Positions 25,505-34,517 of a stretch of DNA of 64,000 bases are shown piece by piece. Origin of the DNA: Casp-actino8 sp964563545 (GTDB taxonomy: Bacteria > Actinomycetota > Acidimicrobiia > Acidimicrobiales > Ilumatobacteraceae); contig CAZLXB010000011.1 of assembly GCA_964563545.1 (NCBI GenBank), positions 1 through 64,000 of the forward strand. Direction: 5' to 3'. The notes under the pieces were generated by a model. It saw only the letters and a program-made list of their open reading frames with translations, searched no databases and was not told the origin of the DNA. Every line of letters begins with the position of its first letter. The first letter of the stretch is position 1. The position numbers were made by a program, and so were the translations under genes.

Positions 25505-26581
25505 TCAGCCGATCTGCTCGTAGAGCATCGACTTGTGCATGATGAGGTCCTCGGGATCGTCGGGCATCTCGCGGTTGCCGTACGAGACCTCGCGCAGTGA
25601 CGTGCGGATGGCGATGGCCGCGAAACGCAGGCTCCCGTAGACCACGTACCAATCGAAGTCCTCGATCGGTCGACCTCCCGCGGCCACGTAGGCCTCGTGA
25701 ATGTCGTCGGCCCGACAGAACTCGGGGAACCCGGGCATCTGGAACACATCGGCGAGCGATTGGAAGAAGCGGTGCATGAACACCAACCAACCCACATCCA
25801 CTCCCGCCGGCCCATGGTTGACCATCTCCCAGTCGAGAACCGCCGTGGGCTTGGTGCCTTCGAAGAGCACGTTGCCCGGTCGGGCATCACCCCACGTGAG
25901 CACCGTCGGTCCGGGATTCCGGGGCGCGTGCGTCGTGAGCCATTCGAGTGCGCGCTCGATGACCGGAAGTCGCAGATCGCCACGAGCCCAGTCGTAGTAG
26001 GCGCGTTGTTCGCCGAGTAGACGGGTGATGTCATCGCCGGTGGCCGGGGGCAGGAACGAAAGATCGAAGCCGTCTCGGCGGGCCCGATCGAGATCGACCG
26101 CATGGATACGCGCTTGCAGGCCAGCGACCGTCCGCCCGAGCCGTCGTTGCTCGTCGACCGGGAACGAGTCGAGAAAACTTCCTCCGAACACGTACGGCGG
26201 CATGTCGGGAAGCGCGCGACCGGACACACGATCCATCACCAGGAACGGTGACCCCAGGAGTGATTCGTCGGTCTCGACGAAGCGCACGTTCGGAACCGGC
26301 ACGTCGGTGTAGGTCGCGACGAGACGCATGGCCCCGGCCTGCGCCGAGAGGTCGTACACCGGGAACACCGGCCAGTCGCTCATGTCGGGGCGGAGTCGGG
26401 TGACGACGGGCTCAGCGATCGATCCATGGTGAACCGTGAAGAGAAGCGTCTCGCTGCTCATACCGGTTCCCTCCGGGATGCCGACATCGGTGATGCGACA
26501 GGACTCGCCGATGCGTTCGCCGAACCACGGCTCGAGAACCCGGGCCAGTTCCTGCGGGTCGCGCTTGGACGGAAGCGGCAT
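25505..26581 (-). CDS. Phosphotransferase of the APH/choline kinase fold
   Basis: 358 residues. The catalytic loop is VLTWGDARPGNVLFEG (Asp and Asn kept, the usual preceding His is Trp), and the metal-binding VLDWEMVNHGPAGVDVGW follows. The same fold occurs in aminoglycoside phosphotransferases and in the kinase part of ACAD10-like proteins found near acyl-CoA dehydrogenase genes, where hydroxyacyl substrates are phosphorylated. Antibiotic resistance is not implied. ATG at 26581 follows the SnoaL stop by one base, so the two genes are coupled. Confidence 0.85.
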   Translation of the reverse strand: MPLPSKRDPQELARVLEPWFGERIGESCRITDVGIPEGTGMSSETLLFTVHHGSIAEPVVTRLRPDMSDWPVFPVYDLSAQAGAMRLVATYTDVPVPNVRFVETDESLLGSPFLVMDRVSGRALPDMPPYVFGGSFLDSFPVDEQRRLGRTVAGLQARIHAVDLDRARRDGFDLSFLPPATGDDITRLLGEQRAYYDWARGDLRLPVIERALEWLTTHAPRNPGPTVLTWGDARPGNVLFEGTKPTAVLDWEMVNHGPAGVDVGWLVFMHRFFQSLADVFQMPGFPEFCRADDIHEAYVAAGGRPIEDFDWYVVYGSLRFAAIAIRTSLREVSYGNREMPDDPEDLIMHKSMLYEQIG

Positions 26582-26582
26582 G

Positions 26583-27008
26583 TCAGGCCGGCTTGGCGTA
26601 GACGAGTTGCTCGAAGCGACTCTTGATGCGCCAGCCCGCTGCAGTTCGCACGATCGTGTCGTCGTACCAGCCACTGGCTTGCATGTAGTTGGGTTGGGCC
26701 CCGTCGGCACCGGGGATGCGCAGGGTCATGATGTAGATCGACCGCACCTTGGCCGTGTCCGCATCGGTGAACTCGATGGCCACGTTGCCGCCGGCCGAGA
26801 TCGACACGTCGAACATCGCCATCATTCCCTTGAAGGTTTCGGCGGCGTCCTTGGGCGAGCCGACCGGTCCACCGGCGGTCGAGTAGTCGACCTTGGCGTC
26901 CTCGGTGAAGATCTGTACCCAGCGATCCCAGTCACGATCGGTCAGTGCCCACGAGTAACGGGCGAGCAGATCGTTGATATGTGCGCGATCGAGTGCTTCG
27001 TTCGACAT
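26583..27008 (-). CDS. SnoaL-like/NTF2-fold protein
   Basis: 141 residues: INDLLARYSWALTDRDWDRWVQIF, then AKVDYSTAGGP and the C-terminal strand pair SGWYDDTIVRTAAGWRIKSR. This is the SnoaL_4 type often met near ring-hydroxylating oxygenases and dehydrogenases. AAGGGGGATG precedes the ATG at 27008. Divergent from the molybdopterin enzyme, 72 bases apart. Confidence 0.82.
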   Translation of the reverse strand: MSNEALDRAHINDLLARYSWALTDRDWDRWVQIFTEDAKVDYSTAGGPVGSPKDAAETFKGMMAMFDVSISAGGNVAIEFTDADTAKVRSIYIMTLRIPGADGAQPNYMQASGWYDDTIVRTAAGWRIKSRFEQLVYAKPA

Positions 27009-27080
27009 GGCATCCCCCTTGAGATCGACCCCGATCCTAAACCTCGGCGGCCAGCAGGGTTCCACTGGCAGAATGAACAC

Positions 27081-29147
27081 ATGGCCGAGTCCACCCGCAT
27101 CGTTCTCGGTACGTGCCATCACGACTGCCCCGATTCGTGCGGTTGGGAGGTCGAGGTCGTCGACGGAGTGGCCGTCAAGATGCGCGGCAATGCGGCGCAT
27201 CCGTATTCACAGGGCGAACTCTGCCCGAAGGTCAATCGCTTCCTCGATCGCGTGTACAGCCCCGATCGCGTCCTCACGCCCCTGATCCGGGTGGGCGCCA
27301 AGGGCGCCGCCGCTTTCCGCGTCGCATCGTGGGACGAAGCCCTTGCGCTCGTGGCTTCTCGCGTCGGCGCGGTTGTCGAGAAGTGGGGCGGTCAGGCTGT
27401 GATGCCGTGGGGCGACGCCGGCACTCAGGGGATGCTCCAGATGAATTCGCTCGATCGGCGATTCTTCGCCCGGATCGGATCGTCGATCCAGACCGATTCG
27501 TTGTGCGGGGGTGCCGCCAAGACTGCATCGGCTTCGACCCTCGGCGCGCCGCTCGCCAGCGATCCGCTCGACGTCCGTTACTCGAAACTCATCCTCCTCT
27601 GGGGAACCAACACGCGTCTCACGAATCGCCATCTGTGGCCCTACATCGAAGAAGCCCGCGGCAAAGGCGCACGCGTCGTCGTGATCGACCCGGTTCGCAC
27701 GATGACGGCCGAGGCGGCCGATCGATTCGTCCAGCCCCGCCCCGGAACCGATGTCGCCCTGATGCTCGCGATCATGCACGTGCTCGTCCGCGACGACCTG
27801 ATCGATCACGACTACGTGGGCCGCCACACGTCGGGTTTCGATCGCCTCGCGGATCATGTGGCCGACTGGACGCCCGCGCGGGCGGCGGCGATCACCGGAC
27901 TCGACGCCGACGAGATCGAGAATCTCGCGCGTGATTACGGCACCACCCGACCGGTGATGATCCGAACCCTGATCGGAGCCGAACACCGTGAGAACGGTGC
28001 CATGTTCTTCCGGACGTTGGCCATCCTTCCCTCTCTCGTCGGGGCCTGGCGTGATCGTGGTGGCGGATTCGCCCGCAGTGTGGGCTCCTATGCGGATCAG
28101 TTCATCGACACGTCGCACTTCGACGTGCCGTCTCTCGCCGCTGGTCGGCCGCGTCGTGCACTGAGTATGAATCGTCTGGGTGCTCATCTCACCGACGACA
28201 CTCTCGATCCGCCGGTCAAGGCGTTGTTCGTCTACAACGGCAATCCGTTGGCCACCGTTCCCGACGCTGGTCGGATTCGGCGGGGGCTCGAACGTGACGA
28301 CCTCTTCACCGTCGTCTCCGAGCAGTTCATCACCGACACCGCGAGGTATGCCGACGTCGTGTTCCCGGCCTGCACGCAGATCGAGCAGGACGATCTCGTT
28401 CCGGCGTGGGGTCACCTGTACCTCGGCTGGAATCACAAAGCGATCGAGCCGCTCGGCGAGAGCGTGCGCAACACCGAGTTGTGGCGGCGGCTCGCGGCGG
28501 CGATGGGTTTCACGGAACCCGAACTCTTCGAATCCGATGAGTCACTGCTGGCGTCGAGCCTTCCCGGAATCGGTGTGGACCGTCTGAAGCGCGACGCGGT
28601 CATCCGCCTGCCGCTGCCCGAAGATCTCCGTCCGTACGCCGAAGGTGGCTTTGCCACCGCTTCGGGTCGGATCGAGCTGTTCGACGAGGCACTCGGCGCG
28701 GCCGGTCATGGACATCTACCCGAGTTCCGTCCGGCGCGTGAGGGCCCACTCGGTGACGAGTCGTTGCGGGCCAAGTACCCGTTGTCGATGATGTCGTCCA
28801 AGATCCACACGCGGTTCCTCAACTCGTCCTATTCGCATCTCGAGCGGCACGTCGGACCCGAAGGCGAGTTCTACTGCGAACTTCATCCGCAGGACGCGGC
28901 GGCGCGCGGGGTCACCGACGGCGATCCGGTTCGGGTGTTCAACGATCGGGGTTCCATCAGCGCCGTGGCGCGCGTGTCGGAGACACCACGAGTGCGACCC
29001 GGTCTCGTGATCGTGCCCTTCGGTTGGACGGGTTCCCGGACTCGCGACGGCAAGACCGTCAACGAATTGACGAGCACCACTCCCACCGAGTGGGGTGGTG
29101 GCGTGGCGTTCTACGACACGTTGGTCGAGGTCGTGCCCGACCGTTGA
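27081..29147 (+). CDS. Molybdopterin-dependent oxidoreductase
   Basis: 688 residues of the DMSO reductase/formate dehydrogenase superfamily, cytoplasmic (no twin-arginine signal). N-terminal [4Fe-4S] ligands are C12, C16, C20 and C48 (TCHHDCPDSCGW ... SQGELCPK). A cysteine in DSLCGGAAKTAS near residue 145 is the likely Mo ligand. The cofactor-binding C-terminal domain starts near residue 565 (YPLSMMSSKIHTRFLN). No partner subunits adjoin, so electron acceptor and substrate are unknown. CAGAAT six bases before the ATG is a weak -10 candidate. Confidence 0.88.
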   Translation: MAESTRIVLGTCHHDCPDSCGWEVEVVDGVAVKMRGNAAHPYSQGELCPKVNRFLDRVYSPDRVLTPLIRVGAKGAAAFRVASWDEALALVASRVGAVVEKWGGQAVMPWGDAGTQGMLQMNSLDRRFFARIGSSIQTDSLCGGAAKTASASTLGAPLASDPLDVRYSKLILLWGTNTRLTNRHLWPYIEEARGKGARVVVIDPVRTMTAEAADRFVQPRPGTDVALMLAIMHVLVRDDLIDHDYVGRHTSGFDRLADHVADWTPARAAAITGLDADEIENLARDYGTTRPVMIRTLIGAEHRENGAMFFRTLAILPSLVGAWRDRGGGFARSVGSYADQFIDTSHFDVPSLAAGRPRRALSMNRLGAHLTDDTLDPPVKALFVYNGNPLATVPDAGRIRRGLERDDLFTVVSEQFITDTARYADVVFPACTQIEQDDLVPAWGHLYLGWNHKAIEPLGESVRNTELWRRLAAAMGFTEPELFESDESLLASSLPGIGVDRLKRDAVIRLPLPEDLRPYAEGGFATASGRIELFDEALGAAGHGHLPEFRPAREGPLGDESLRAKYPLSMMSSKIHTRFLNSSYSHLERHVGPEGEFYCELHPQDAAARGVTDGDPVRVFNDRGSISAVARVSETPRVRPGLVIVPFGWTGSRTRDGKTVNELTSTTPTEWGGGVAFYDTLVEVVPDR

Positions 29148-29153
29148 GTTCGG

Positions 29154-30570
29154 TCAGGCCGGCTTCTTGCCGATGGTTTCGTCGCCGTAATCGCCGTCGA
29201 GTGACACGACCGTGCTCGGATCGCAGGCCCAACCGTCCTCTGTGATCTCGGTGGAGGGGATGAGTGCCCGGTCGGCATCGGTGGGTTCGAGCGGCGGATA
29301 CAGACGCGTGAACTTTCCGCCCTCGATTTCGATCATGAGATAGCACGGACTCGGAGTATTGGTGCCCGGGCTCGACGGACCGTGAAGTCCGCCGCCGGTC
29401 CACTCGGTTACCTTGGCGACCTCGTCCATCACACATCCACGGGTCAGTTCACCGTCGGTGACGATGCACTGCTTGGCGACGGTCGCGAAGAGCATGAGCG
29501 CGGACATCGACTGCATCCCGAGTCCGGCCACCTTTCCTTCGGGACGGTACGTCGCCATCATGTCGAGGTAATCACGCACCGCCTTCACGCGGTCGGCCTC
29601 CTCGAACAGCGCGTAACCCGTGCGGATCACCACGCCGTCCACACTCGTGCCACCGCGATTGAGAAGCACATCGGCGTAGAAGCCGGCATCGACCATGATG
29701 AGTTCGGGCTGGTAGTTGATCTCCTCCATGGCCTTGGTGAGTGGCGGGAGAACCTCAGGAACGCCGATGAAGCTGATGGCCCGCACCCCGCTCGATTTGA
29801 GTTGCTGGGCGATCGGGACCCACGAGACCTCGCCGAGCGAGTTGTAGGAGATGCGCTGTACGACGTCGACACCACCGAGTTTCTCGGCGATCTCCACGTA
29901 TTGCTGTTCGACGATCTGGGCCGTCAGGAGGTCGGAGTACACGGTCGCGAAGTGCTGCATCGCGTCGGGGTGCGTCGCCACCGCCCACTTGAACCAGCCA
30001 CCGTCCTTGCGATTGGACGGATTGGGCATGGGGGAGACCATGTTGTCGGAGAGCGATTTGCCGGTGGTCACCACGAAGCCGGCGAAGTCGATCATGTTGC
30101 ACTCGTGGAAGCGCGGGAACTCTTGATCGTCGAAGGCGAAACCGCCGCCGACCATGGCGAAGGCATTGGCGCAGATGTTCTCCATCTGGGCCGGGACTTC
30201 GAACAACTTCGAGTCGGCATCGATGATCTCGACGGGTAGTCCGGCGATGCCGCCTTGTTCGTTGCACCAATCGGCGAAGGCGATCGCCGCGTCGTACATC
30301 TCGGCGTTCAGACCGGGGACCGCCACGTTGCCCTTGTCGCTCGCGGTCGCGAGGCGGAGCACGTCGGTCGAGCCNNNNNNNNNNNNNNNNNNNNNNNNNN
30401 NNNNNNNNNNNNNNNNNNNNNNNNNNNNNNNNNNNNNNNNNNNNNNNNNNNNNNNNNNNNNNNNNNNNNNNNNNGGTGACCGTCGAGGTGTCGTCACCGC
30501 GGTTGGCGCAGGCCGTCGAGATGAGCGCGAGAACGCCAACGAGAATCGAGATGCGTTGCTTGGGGGGCAT
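29154..30570 (-). CDS. Second LivK-like binding lipoprotein, broken by a gap
   Basis: Start ATG at 30570 gives a signal peptide MPPKQRISILVGVLALISTA with lipobox cysteine at 21, a linker that runs into the gap (30474-30375), then a binding domain from LRLATASDKGNVAVPG to the end. The frames on either side of the 100 N differ, as expected for an arbitrary gap size, so one interrupted gene is the simplest reading. It is a paralogue of the protein at 11722-13176 (both have AFADWCNEQGG/AFAGWCNAQGG and FDDQEFPRFHEC/FDDQMFPRFHEC), but no permease or ATPase genes are beside it. Divergent from the P450 gene. Confidence 0.85.
30375..30474. other. Scaffold gap, 100 N
   Basis: Exactly 100 N, a gap of unknown length inside the linker region of the binding lipoprotein gene. 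The equivalent region of the paralogue is low-complexity Ser/Thr/Ala/Glu sequence, which may explain the break. Confidence 0.98.
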
Positions 30571-30592
30571 CTGCGTAGTCTGCCCCACCGCG

Positions 30593-30607
30593 ATGACGGT
30601 GTGTCGG
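30593..30607. promoter_or_regulatory. Degenerate copy of the CTGACR-N3-YGTCAG palindrome
   Basis: ATGACG-GTG-TGTCGG matches the arms seen at 34529 and 41261 at 10 of 12 positions and lies in the 90-base divergent region between the binding protein and P450 genes. By itself this match could be chance. Confidence 0.25.
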
Positions 30608-30660
30608 ACCGGGCGACGGTCGCGAGCCACCGACGCGCACTAGGTTCGGGAGCGGAGGCA

Positions 30661-31839
30661 ATGGGGAAAGTGCGCATCGACATTCTCGACCGTGATTGGT
30701 ACCAGCGGGGTCCCTTCGCCGAACTCGCATGGATCCGGGCCAACGAACCCGTGTACCGCGACGTGAACGGCATGTGGGCGCTCACCCGACTCGAAGACGT
30801 CCGCTGGGCCGAGCGGCAACCCCAGATCTTCAGCAGCGCGACCAATGGGTCGCGACCCAATGGTGCGGCGCAGCCGTCGATGATCGATTCCGACGATCCG
30901 AGTCATGCCGACCAGCGCCGCGTCGTCGCCCGTGGATTCACGCCCCGTCAGATGAAGGCCTACGAGGAGCACGTGCGTGAGGTGTCGCGCACGCTCGTCG
31001 ACTCGGTGATCGAGCGTGGTTCGTGTGATGTCGTGGAAGACATCGCCCGACCGCTTCCCATGACCCTCATCGGCGAGATGCTCGGCGCGCCCGAGTCCGA
31101 CTACGACCGACTCCAGCACTGGAGCGATCGCATGATCGCCGGATCCGACAAAGCGGAGTACGTGACCGAGGACGTCGTGAACGCGGCGCTCGAGTACTAC
31201 GGCTACATCAGCGAGGTCATGGAGGAGCGGCGACGCGAACCGGGCGACGACCTCGTCAGCAAGTTCATGCACGGGGGATCGGACGGTGAAGGCGCTCTCG
31301 ACGATGCCCATGTGATCGGCAATGCCCTTCTGCTCCTCGTCGGGGGTAATGAGACCACTCGGAACGTCATCGTTGGTGGCCTCGAGGCGCTCATCCGGCG
31401 ACCGGAGCAGTTCGCATGGGTTCGGAGATCACCGGAGAACCTCGACACGGCGATCGAAGAGATGCTCCGGTGGGTGACGCCGATCGTCAACATGAGTCGC
31501 ACCACCACCAAGGATGTCGAGGTGCGCGGGGTGTCGATACCGGCCGGCTCGCAGGTCCTCATGCACTACATGTCGGCCAACCGCGACGAGGAGATCTTCG
31601 AGAACTCGCACGAATTCGACGCGACTCGGAATCCGAATCCGCACATCGCCTTCGGATGGGGACCGCACTTGTGTCTCGGTGCCACGCTTGCTCGGCTGGA
31701 ACTGAAGTCGATCTACTCCGAGATGTTCTCGCGACTCACCGATTTCCGCTTCGCCGACTCGAAATTCGAGCCGGAGTACAGCCACGCATCGTTCGTGCGG
31801 GGCATCCAGAGCCTGCCGATCGAGTTCCGAGCCGCCTGA
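30661..31839 (+). CDS. Cytochrome P450, CYP142-like (steroid C26/27 hydroxylase)
   Basis: 392 residues. I-helix LLLVGGNETTRN (GNETT, residues 229-233), ExxR as E267-R270 in AIEEMLRW, haem loop FGWGPHLCLG with C338. RANEPVYRDVNG, PLPMTLIGEMLG, IEEMLRWVTPIVNMSR and the ending FVRGIQSLP resemble mycobacterial CYP142, which oxidises the sterol side chain terminus, as I recall it. No ferredoxin gene is beside it. GGAGG lies before the ATG and TAGGTT (30641-30646) may be its -10 box. Confidence 0.88.
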   Translation: MGKVRIDILDRDWYQRGPFAELAWIRANEPVYRDVNGMWALTRLEDVRWAERQPQIFSSATNGSRPNGAAQPSMIDSDDPSHADQRRVVARGFTPRQMKAYEEHVREVSRTLVDSVIERGSCDVVEDIARPLPMTLIGEMLGAPESDYDRLQHWSDRMIAGSDKAEYVTEDVVNAALEYYGYISEVMEERRREPGDDLVSKFMHGGSDGEGALDDAHVIGNALLLLVGGNETTRNVIVGGLEALIRRPEQFAWVRRSPENLDTAIEEMLRWVTPIVNMSRTTTKDVEVRGVSIPAGSQVLMHYMSANRDEEIFENSHEFDATRNPNPHIAFGWGPHLCLGATLARLELKSIYSEMFSRLTDFRFADSKFEPEYSHASFVRGIQSLPIEFRAA

Positions 31840-31842
31840 GGG

Positions 31843-33279
31843 TCAGGAGCGTTCGTCGCGCAACGCCGAACGACGAACCTTGCCGGCGTCGTCGCGCACT
31901 GCATGATCCACGAACTCGAAGGTTCGCGGGATCTTGTAACGGACCAGTCGCTCGGCCAGGAAGTTCCGCATCTCGTCGTCGGAGACCGGACCCGACACCT
32001 GCACCATCGCGTGCACGCGGTTACCGAGATCTTCGTCGGGAAGCCCGATCACCGCCGACGAAACGACGAGCGGATGTTCCGACAGCGCGTTCTCGACTTC
32101 GGCCGGGTAGATGTTGGCCCCGCCCGACAGGATCATGTCGCCGCGACGATCGGTGAGATACACGTAACCGTCGGCGTCGATCGAGCCCATGTCGCCAAGG
32201 CTCTCCCATCCGTCGGGTGTCTTGCGGGCCTCGGCCCCGAGGTACCGGTAAGTGATGCGATCGTTGCGCATGAAGATCTCGCCCACGGTGCCGCGTGGGA
32301 GTTCCTCGTAGGTCTCGGGATCGAGGACTTTCATCTCACCGGTGACCACTCGACCCACCGAACCGCGATGCGTCAGCCACTCGTCACCGCGGATGATGGT
32401 CACGGCTTGGGCCTCGGTCCCGGCGTAGAGCTCGAAGATTTTCTCGCCCCCGAGCCAGTGGCACCACTCTTCTTTCAACCACGGAGGACACGGTGCCGCC
32501 ATGTGCCAGACGACGGCGAGTGATGAGAGGTCGTAGCGATTCTTGACGTCGTCGGGCAGACGCGAAATACGCGACATCATCGTCGGAACGAAGAGGATCC
32601 AGTCGGCGTGATGCTTCTCGACCGCGGCGAGGGTTGCTTCGGCATCGAAGTTCGCAAGGATCACCAGATGGTTGCCCTGGAAGAGCGATCCGGCGCCGAA
32701 GGAGAACGGTGCGTTGTGATACAGCGGTCCGGGAATGCACACCACACCATCGACGCGTTGACCCATGCCCGGGTTGCCGACGTTCACCACACCAGGATCA
32801 CCGGCGACGATCAACTTGGGCCGTCCGGTGGAACCACCCGACGTAGGTGCCTTCATGGCCGGGGAGGTGACATCGGGGAGCGGACCATCGTCGATGGACG
32901 AGTCGGGTCGGTATCCGACCGGCACCGTGCGGCGATTCGGATGGGCGGCGGCGTCGACTCCGACCACGAGTGACGACTCGGCGAGTTCGACGATGGCCTG
33001 TCGTTCGCGATCGGGAAGGCGGTAACTCACTGGTTGGGGGATCGCGCCGAGTTTCCACGCCGCGATGCACGCCTCATAGAACGCGACCGAGTTCGGCAGG
33101 GCGACGGTGACGAAGCTGCCGTGGGTCACGCCGAGGTCGGCAAAGGCTCGGGCGAGTCGATTCGTTCGAGATTCGAGTTCGCGACGGGTGACGGTCTCGT
33201 CTCCGCACGTGATCGCCGGCCGGTCGGGGTTCTCGGCCGCCTTGTCAGCGAGGGCTTGCATGATCGAGACGATGGGCAT
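31843..33279 (-). CDS. Acyl-CoA synthetase (AMP-binding, bile-acid-CoA ligase type)
   Basis: 478 residues, shorter than FadD proteins. P-loop is SGGSTGRPKLIVAG, then ELYAGTEAQ, the hinge YVYLTDRRGDMILSGGANIYPAEVE, and the C-terminal lysine motif is reduced to DAGKVRRSALRD. It resembles acid-CoA ligases from bile acid and aromatic catabolism. It follows the Rieske oxygenase gene on the same strand (37 bases) and converges on the P450 gene. A role in activating a steroid-derived acid is plausible but not shown. Confidence 0.85.
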   Translation of the reverse strand: MPIVSIMQALADKAAENPDRPAITCGDETVTRRELESRTNRLARAFADLGVTHGSFVTVALPNSVAFYEACIAAWKLGAIPQPVSYRLPDRERQAIVELAESSLVVGVDAAAHPNRRTVPVGYRPDSSIDDGPLPDVTSPAMKAPTSGGSTGRPKLIVAGDPGVVNVGNPGMGQRVDGVVCIPGPLYHNAPFSFGAGSLFQGNHLVILANFDAEATLAAVEKHHADWILFVPTMMSRISRLPDDVKNRYDLSSLAVVWHMAAPCPPWLKEEWCHWLGGEKIFELYAGTEAQAVTIIRGDEWLTHRGSVGRVVTGEMKVLDPETYEELPRGTVGEIFMRNDRITYRYLGAEARKTPDGWESLGDMGSIDADGYVYLTDRRGDMILSGGANIYPAEVENALSEHPLVVSSAVIGLPDEDLGNRVHAMVQVSGPVSDDEMRNFLAERLVRYKIPRTFEFVDHAVRDDAGKVRRSALRDERS

Positions 33280-33316
33280 GACGTGAACTCCGGTCGGGTG
33301 GGGGGGTGGGTCGGGA

Positions 33317-34477
33317 TCAGGCGGCGTCGAGAGCGGCGCGCCAGGTGCGATGCCAATGTTGCAACATCGGCTCGTTCGTTCCGAAGACGAACTGCTTGAG
33401 TCCCATCTCGGCACCACGCTGGCACTGTTCGGCGGCCGGGAAATCCTCCTTGCCCACCACCACGGCGGCGAAGTCGGCTCCGGCCTTGCGTGCCGCGCGT
33501 TCCTCATCGGACGTCGTCGGGCGCACCGATGCCTCGGTGAGATCGACCGTGCATTCGCCCACGGTGCGGCCGGGATAGATGCGGAACATCTGGCAACTCA
33601 CCGGCGTCTCGAGGAGTACGACCGACGGGAAGAGCGTGTGCACGATGCTGATCGGGGCTGGATCGGGCCACTGATCCTCCGGAAGGTCCATGAGTTTTTC
33701 GATGCCGGTGGTGGGAAAGCCCCAACGACCGTGCCGTCCGAAGGTGTCGTAGATCGGGTGGTGGAGCACGAGGTTGAAGAGCGTCTCGCGGTGCAAGTAG
33801 TTCACGTGATACGTCTCGAGGTTCACGTCGAAGGCGATCTTCCAGTTGGAACGCAGGTTCCAACTGTGATGACACACGATCTCGTGGGTGTCGTAACTAC
33901 ACCACCGCAATTGGGGCTCGATGTCGGCGAAGGCCGCGCGCGGGTCGGCGTTCTCGTCGAGTCCGACCGCGATGAGTCCGGCGACGTCGGCGATCGGCAG
34001 CGGTTCGAGACCGAGCGTCATACGGTCGATGCCCTCGAACGCGTAGGCGTCGGGTTGTCCGGCGAGGGATCCGTCGAGGTCGAACGACCAGGCGTGATAC
34101 GGGCAGGTGAGCCGACGCGCCTCGCCACAACCATCGGCGACCTGAGCACCACGGTGGGTGCACGCATTCCGGAAGGCACGCAACACACCGTCCTCGGCGC
34201 GGGTGACGAGTACCGGATGGCCGGCGACGTTCTTGGTGACGAAGGTTCCCGGACGCGGGAGTTCGCCGGTCCAGCCGATCACGTGCGAACCGCGACGGAA
34301 CAACACGTCGAGTTCCTTCTCGAATCGCGCCTGGTCGGTGAACACGCTGGCCGGTTCGGTCATGTTGCCGGGCGCGTGGTCGAGAGTCCGGGTGCGGAAG
34401 TTGTCGGCCATGCGGCGGACCAGTTCGCGCGGAAAGCGTTGCGTGGCCACGTGGTTGTGGTCGCTGAGCGTCGTCAT
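33317..34477 (-). CDS. Rieske non-haem iron oxygenase, alpha subunit
   Basis: 386 residues. Rieske [2Fe-2S] ligands: C106 and H108 (CTHRG), C125 and H128 (CPYHAW). Catalytic domain: D217 as electron bridge and H224, H229 as iron ligands in NWKIAFDVNLETYHVNYLH. It belongs to the aromatic ring-hydroxylating type rather than the KshA steroid hydroxylase type, judged from the Rieske motifs. No beta subunit or reductase is beside it. AGGAGGGG precedes the ATG; a palindrome lies 52 bases upstream. Confidence 0.9.
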   Translation of the reverse strand: MTTLSDHNHVATQRFPRELVRRMADNFRTRTLDHAPGNMTEPASVFTDQARFEKELDVLFRRGSHVIGWTGELPRPGTFVTKNVAGHPVLVTRAEDGVLRAFRNACTHRGAQVADGCGEARRLTCPYHAWSFDLDGSLAGQPDAYAFEGIDRMTLGLEPLPIADVAGLIAVGLDENADPRAAFADIEPQLRWCSYDTHEIVCHHSWNLRSNWKIAFDVNLETYHVNYLHRETLFNLVLHHPIYDTFGRHGRWGFPTTGIEKLMDLPEDQWPDPAPISIVHTLFPSVVLLETPVSCQMFRIYPGRTVGECTVDLTEASVRPTTSDEERAARKAGADFAAVVVGKEDFPAAEQCQRGAEMGLKQFVFGTNEPMLQHWHRTWRAALDAA

Positions 34478-34517
34478 CGGGATCCCCTCCTGTCGGCGAC
34501 GGCCGACCCCCCGGCCG

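Noticed and set aside
25505..26581. Aminoglycoside resistance gene
   Set aside because: The fold is shared with many metabolic kinases, the HGD motif is altered to WGD, and neighbours are catabolic.
29154..30860. Continuous frame across the second N run into the P450 upstream region
   Set aside because: The 100 N are arbitrary filler; the signal peptide lies in another frame and gives a better start at 30570.
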